Source of the DNA: Rotaria socialis
Taxonomy: Eukaryota > Rotifera > Eurotatoria > Philodinida > Philodinidae
Direction of reading: 5' to 3'
DNA: 64,000 nucleotides
Assembly: GCA_905331475.1 (NCBI GenBank)
Contig: CAJNYU010000683.1
Span: 1-64,000, forward strand
The translations under genes and the position numbers were made by a program. Positions 61,649-64,000 of the stretch are shown one piece after another (position 1 is the stretch's first letter; each line of letters opens with the position of its first letter). The notes below the pieces were generated by a model, which did no database searches, was not told the origin of the DNA, and saw nothing but the letters and a program-made list of their open reading frames with translations.

Positions 61649-63229
61649 TTATGTATATCGTTGATCTCCGTTAGTGCTATCGTTATTTCTAGTAGACTGA
61701 ATTTGCATATCGTCATAAATTGAAATTGGAAGGACTTTCTTTGACGGTGATGCTGAAATCACAGTAACAACTTGTTTCGGTGTTTCATCGATTTTTTTCG
61801 TTTCTGTTTCTTTAACATGTTGAGTAGTATTCTCATTAGTTTGCTCTTGTTGTTGTTGTTGCTGCTGCTGCTGCTGCGATGCATGTGGTTCTTTCATGAA
61901 AGTATTCTTTCTTTGATCGTCAGAAATTCTCTCTAATTGAGCTGCTATAAACAGATGGCCGGTATCAACGGATTTAAGTTGTTCTTTACTTTGAAATTCA
62001 TTGTGGACATCACTTGAAACGTGATTCATGTTATTCTCAGGGCTTTTTACTGGTTGTGAAGAGGAAACAAGGGCTTCTTGAGTATTTGTTGATAGATGAG
62101 AATGTTTAATAGGTTTCAATAGCATGGTATTATTTGAATTTGATTCGATTTTATTGGTTGTTGGCTCATGAGAATTGAACAAACTTTCAGATGAAATTTG
62201 AAGTTTTGGTTCTGATGCAGTTTGCCGACGTAATTGTAAATCTTGACTGTCGTATCTACTAACTGATGATAACTCATGTACAGACGTAACAGCTGAGGAT
62301 TGCAAAAGATTTCTAGCAGTTAAATTATTTTGATGAAGTTCTTCTGTTAATTCATTTATTCGGGTTTCAAGATTATCGATATATTGTGGAATGAAAACTA
62401 ATGCACGATTTTTCGTTGCATCGGATTGTTCACGACGAAATCGACTGAGAGAATACATTTCGTGAGCATTAAATCGAGATATTTCTTCAAAATTTGATTT
62501 AAAATCAGTATTTTCCGGATCATCATCAAGAATTTCCATTTCATCTATTTCTACTCCATAATGATATTGACCAACAAATAAATCCGGAGTGATTTTATCC
62601 GTTAATTTCGGTGAAGTACTTTGTGATGTTTTTATTATTTCACTTGTTATACGTGGAACAACTTGATACGCTCGTTTTGGTTTATTAGGCCAAAATATAT
62701 CTTCGTCATTCGACAGCGCTAGCGTTCTAGAAGTAAGCATTTCTCGTCTATCTTCCAAAGGCGGAAGACGTTGCGAAATGTAACGTGGCATAGGAGGTCG
62801 TCCTTTTAATGACGATAGTTCTTGATCGATCTCACTAATATTTCGTTGAATATCTTTTAATAAACGTTCACGCATAGCACTAGCTTTCGTAAAACGTTCA
62901 TTGTTGATTATTGACGTTCGGTTCGTATTTTCCGATCGATATATCACTGGTAAAGGAGTGACAGGAGCTTGATGATGTTTCGAAGTTTCTCCATTGTCAA
63001 ATACTGATATTGGTTCAAGTATATCAGATACTGTTGTTAACGGTTGAGATTGATATTGAGAACGCGGCGTAGAATATGTAGAAGTAGGTGCTGCATTTGA
63101 ACAAAGATTTTGTTGAAAACGTAAACGAGGATTATAATATTGATAATGAGCATTTCTTAAATGTGTTGAACTTGTCGGAAATAGAAAAGAATAGTGTCTA
63201 TAATTGTAGTTTTGAGTATGACGACGCAT
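61649..63229 (-). CDS. Truncated tandem paralog of the tau-like N-terminal exon
   Basis: Single open frame of 526 residues. It is collinear with the first half of exon 1 of the tau-like gene: both start MRRHTQN, both have HYSFL, NAHYQYY/NTHYQYY, MRERLLKDIQ/MRERILQGIQ, SEIDQELSSLK, VGQYHYG, and end with KVLPISI/KMLPISI. It then stops (TAA at 61649) after about 20 unrelated residues. It has no tau-type repeats and no visible downstream exons. A Gln run (about 11) replaces the neighbour's Asn run. The frame is fully open despite divergence, so it may still be expressed as a short projection-domain-only protein, or be a young pseudogene. Confidence 0.65.
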   Translation of the reverse strand: MRRHTQNYNYRHYSFLFPTSSTHLRNAHYQYYNPRLRFQQNLCSNAAPTSTYSTPRSQYQSQPLTTVSDILEPISVFDNGETSKHHQAPVTPLPVIYRSENTNRTSIINNERFTKASAMRERLLKDIQRNISEIDQELSSLKGRPPMPRYISQRLPPLEDRREMLTSRTLALSNDEDIFWPNKPKRAYQVVPRITSEIIKTSQSTSPKLTDKITPDLFVGQYHYGVEIDEMEILDDDPENTDFKSNFEEISRFNAHEMYSLSRFRREQSDATKNRALVFIPQYIDNLETRINELTEELHQNNLTARNLLQSSAVTSVHELSSVSRYDSQDLQLRRQTASEPKLQISSESLFNSHEPTTNKIESNSNNTMLLKPIKHSHLSTNTQEALVSSSQPVKSPENNMNHVSSDVHNEFQSKEQLKSVDTGHLFIAAQLERISDDQRKNTFMKEPHASQQQQQQQQQQEQTNENTTQHVKETETKKIDETPKQVVTVISASPSKKVLPISIYDDMQIQSTRNNDSTNGDQRYT

Positions 63230-64000
63230 ACCACTTATTTTATTTCAAGATTAACTATGAAGAAAAAAAGATGATTGTTGATTTTATTTGCAGTCACATT
63301 TGCATACAAGAAGCAGCTCTTTTTTATATGTTTATTTTTCATTGATTGAAAAACATTCAATAAATCAATAGAACCGACTTTTACTGTGCTTCCTTTTTCA
63401 ATTGTCACTCACGAGTTATAAGCATGATTGGCTCAAACGCTAACTAGAAACTGTGGAGTCTATTGAAGATTTTGTTATGATAAAATGATCACACGCTTTT
63501 CAAATACATCATTACAATTGTAGAATAGTTATGATTCAAGTCTCCATTAGACATATTTGTTAATATGTACGTCGAGATTACTGTATAATAATCATTCGGG
63601 AGTGTCGTGAAATTTTAACAGAGCAAAACAGCTGCTTACGAATGATATGTAAGTTTGAATTTATCTAGTTCTTAACTATGATATATTTTTGCTACATGAA
63701 TTTATTCTGTGATAAACTTCTGAAGTTATTTTATAGATTTTCTTTTTGTTTCTTTTGACAACATAAAAAAAAGATCTGAAGAGTGAAAAAATATATCAAT
63801 CATGTGCATTGTAAAAGAGTGAAAGTACATTGATGTTTTGTGTTTTTTTTACTATAAAAATTCTAATTTTGTCTCTAAAGAAAATAATAATAAATCTTTT
63901 ATTATGTTATTTTTTCGGTTAGTCTGCTCCTGGATATGCAATGATTTCTCTCCTTTGTTTAGTAGTTTATGCATTTCTAATATTTCATTCCAAGCTCTAT
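63230..64000. other. Upstream region of the truncated paralog
   Basis: AT-rich with no recognised gene to the window end. It presumably contains the paralog's promoter. Confidence 0.4.

Noticed and set aside
1..64000. tRNA, rRNA, CRISPR arrays or bacterial operon signals
   Set aside because: None was recognised. The intron-rich gene structure is eukaryotic and CRISPR arrays are not expected.

Overview
The window is AT-rich animal DNA. It has many very short introns (mostly about 50-70 bases, GT-AG), densely packed genes, and numerous small non-autonomous transposons. Several features point to a bdelloid rotifer. One gene ends in the receiver-like + ART-like + TPR arrangement I associate with bdelloid proteins. 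There is an intact OPT-family oligopeptide transporter, a family typical of fungi and plants. Short G-rich motifs resemble the bdelloid telomere repeat (TGTGGG). One gene pair looks resolved by trans-splicing. The assignment to bdelloids is inference; the gene models below are read directly from frames and splice sites.

Layout. 1-2.3 kb: transposon debris (fold-back element, CpG-rich palindromes, a broken LINE endonuclease). 2.55-6.56 kb (+): a two-exon gene joining a Mab-21/cGAS-like nucleotidyltransferase to a receiver-like domain, a degenerate ADP-ribosyltransferase fold and TPRs. 6.7-7.1 kb: a broken coding remnant around a poly-G/N/poly-C assembly scar. 7.6-9.5 kb (+): an intronless secreted M28 metallopeptidase. 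9.7-15.2 kb: a transposon-rich interval (a MITE with 100-bp TIRs, a LINE reverse-transcriptase remnant, hAT-like termini that truncate a secreted-protein gene, and a complete 958-bp TRIM retroelement) around one small secreted-protein gene. 16.1-17.2 kb (-): MARVEL tetraspan protein. 19.6-29.0 kb (-): cytospin (SPECC1-like) with three interchangeable first coding exons. 33.0-37.2 kb (-): axonemal dynein intermediate chain DNAI1. 37.7-39.8 kb (-): an unusual LIM-SAM-coiled-coil protein with a DUF2135-like C-terminus. 41.6-44.6 kb (+): OPT transporter. 45.1-49.8 kb (-): a tight same-strand cluster Lines-like > YPEL5 > UPF0489/C5orf22-like. 51.0-59.5 kb (-): a large tau/MAP2/MAP4-like microtubule-binding protein. 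61.6-63.2 kb (-): a partial tandem copy of its N-terminal exon.

Functionally, cytoskeleton and cilia genes dominate (cytospin, DNAI1, LIM-SAM, tau-like, MARVEL). The Mab-21/ART-like/TPR fusion is the best candidate for something new: a putative nucleotide second-messenger sensor tied to protein-interaction modules. The three-gene cluster is a candidate operon in which the stop codon of one gene doubles as the splice acceptor for the next.

Splice models were checked by reading-frame bookkeeping. For cytospin, DNAI1, LIM-SAM, OPT, UPF0489 and the tau-like gene every exon phase closes to a whole number of codons. No database search was possible, so family names rest on recognised motifs.
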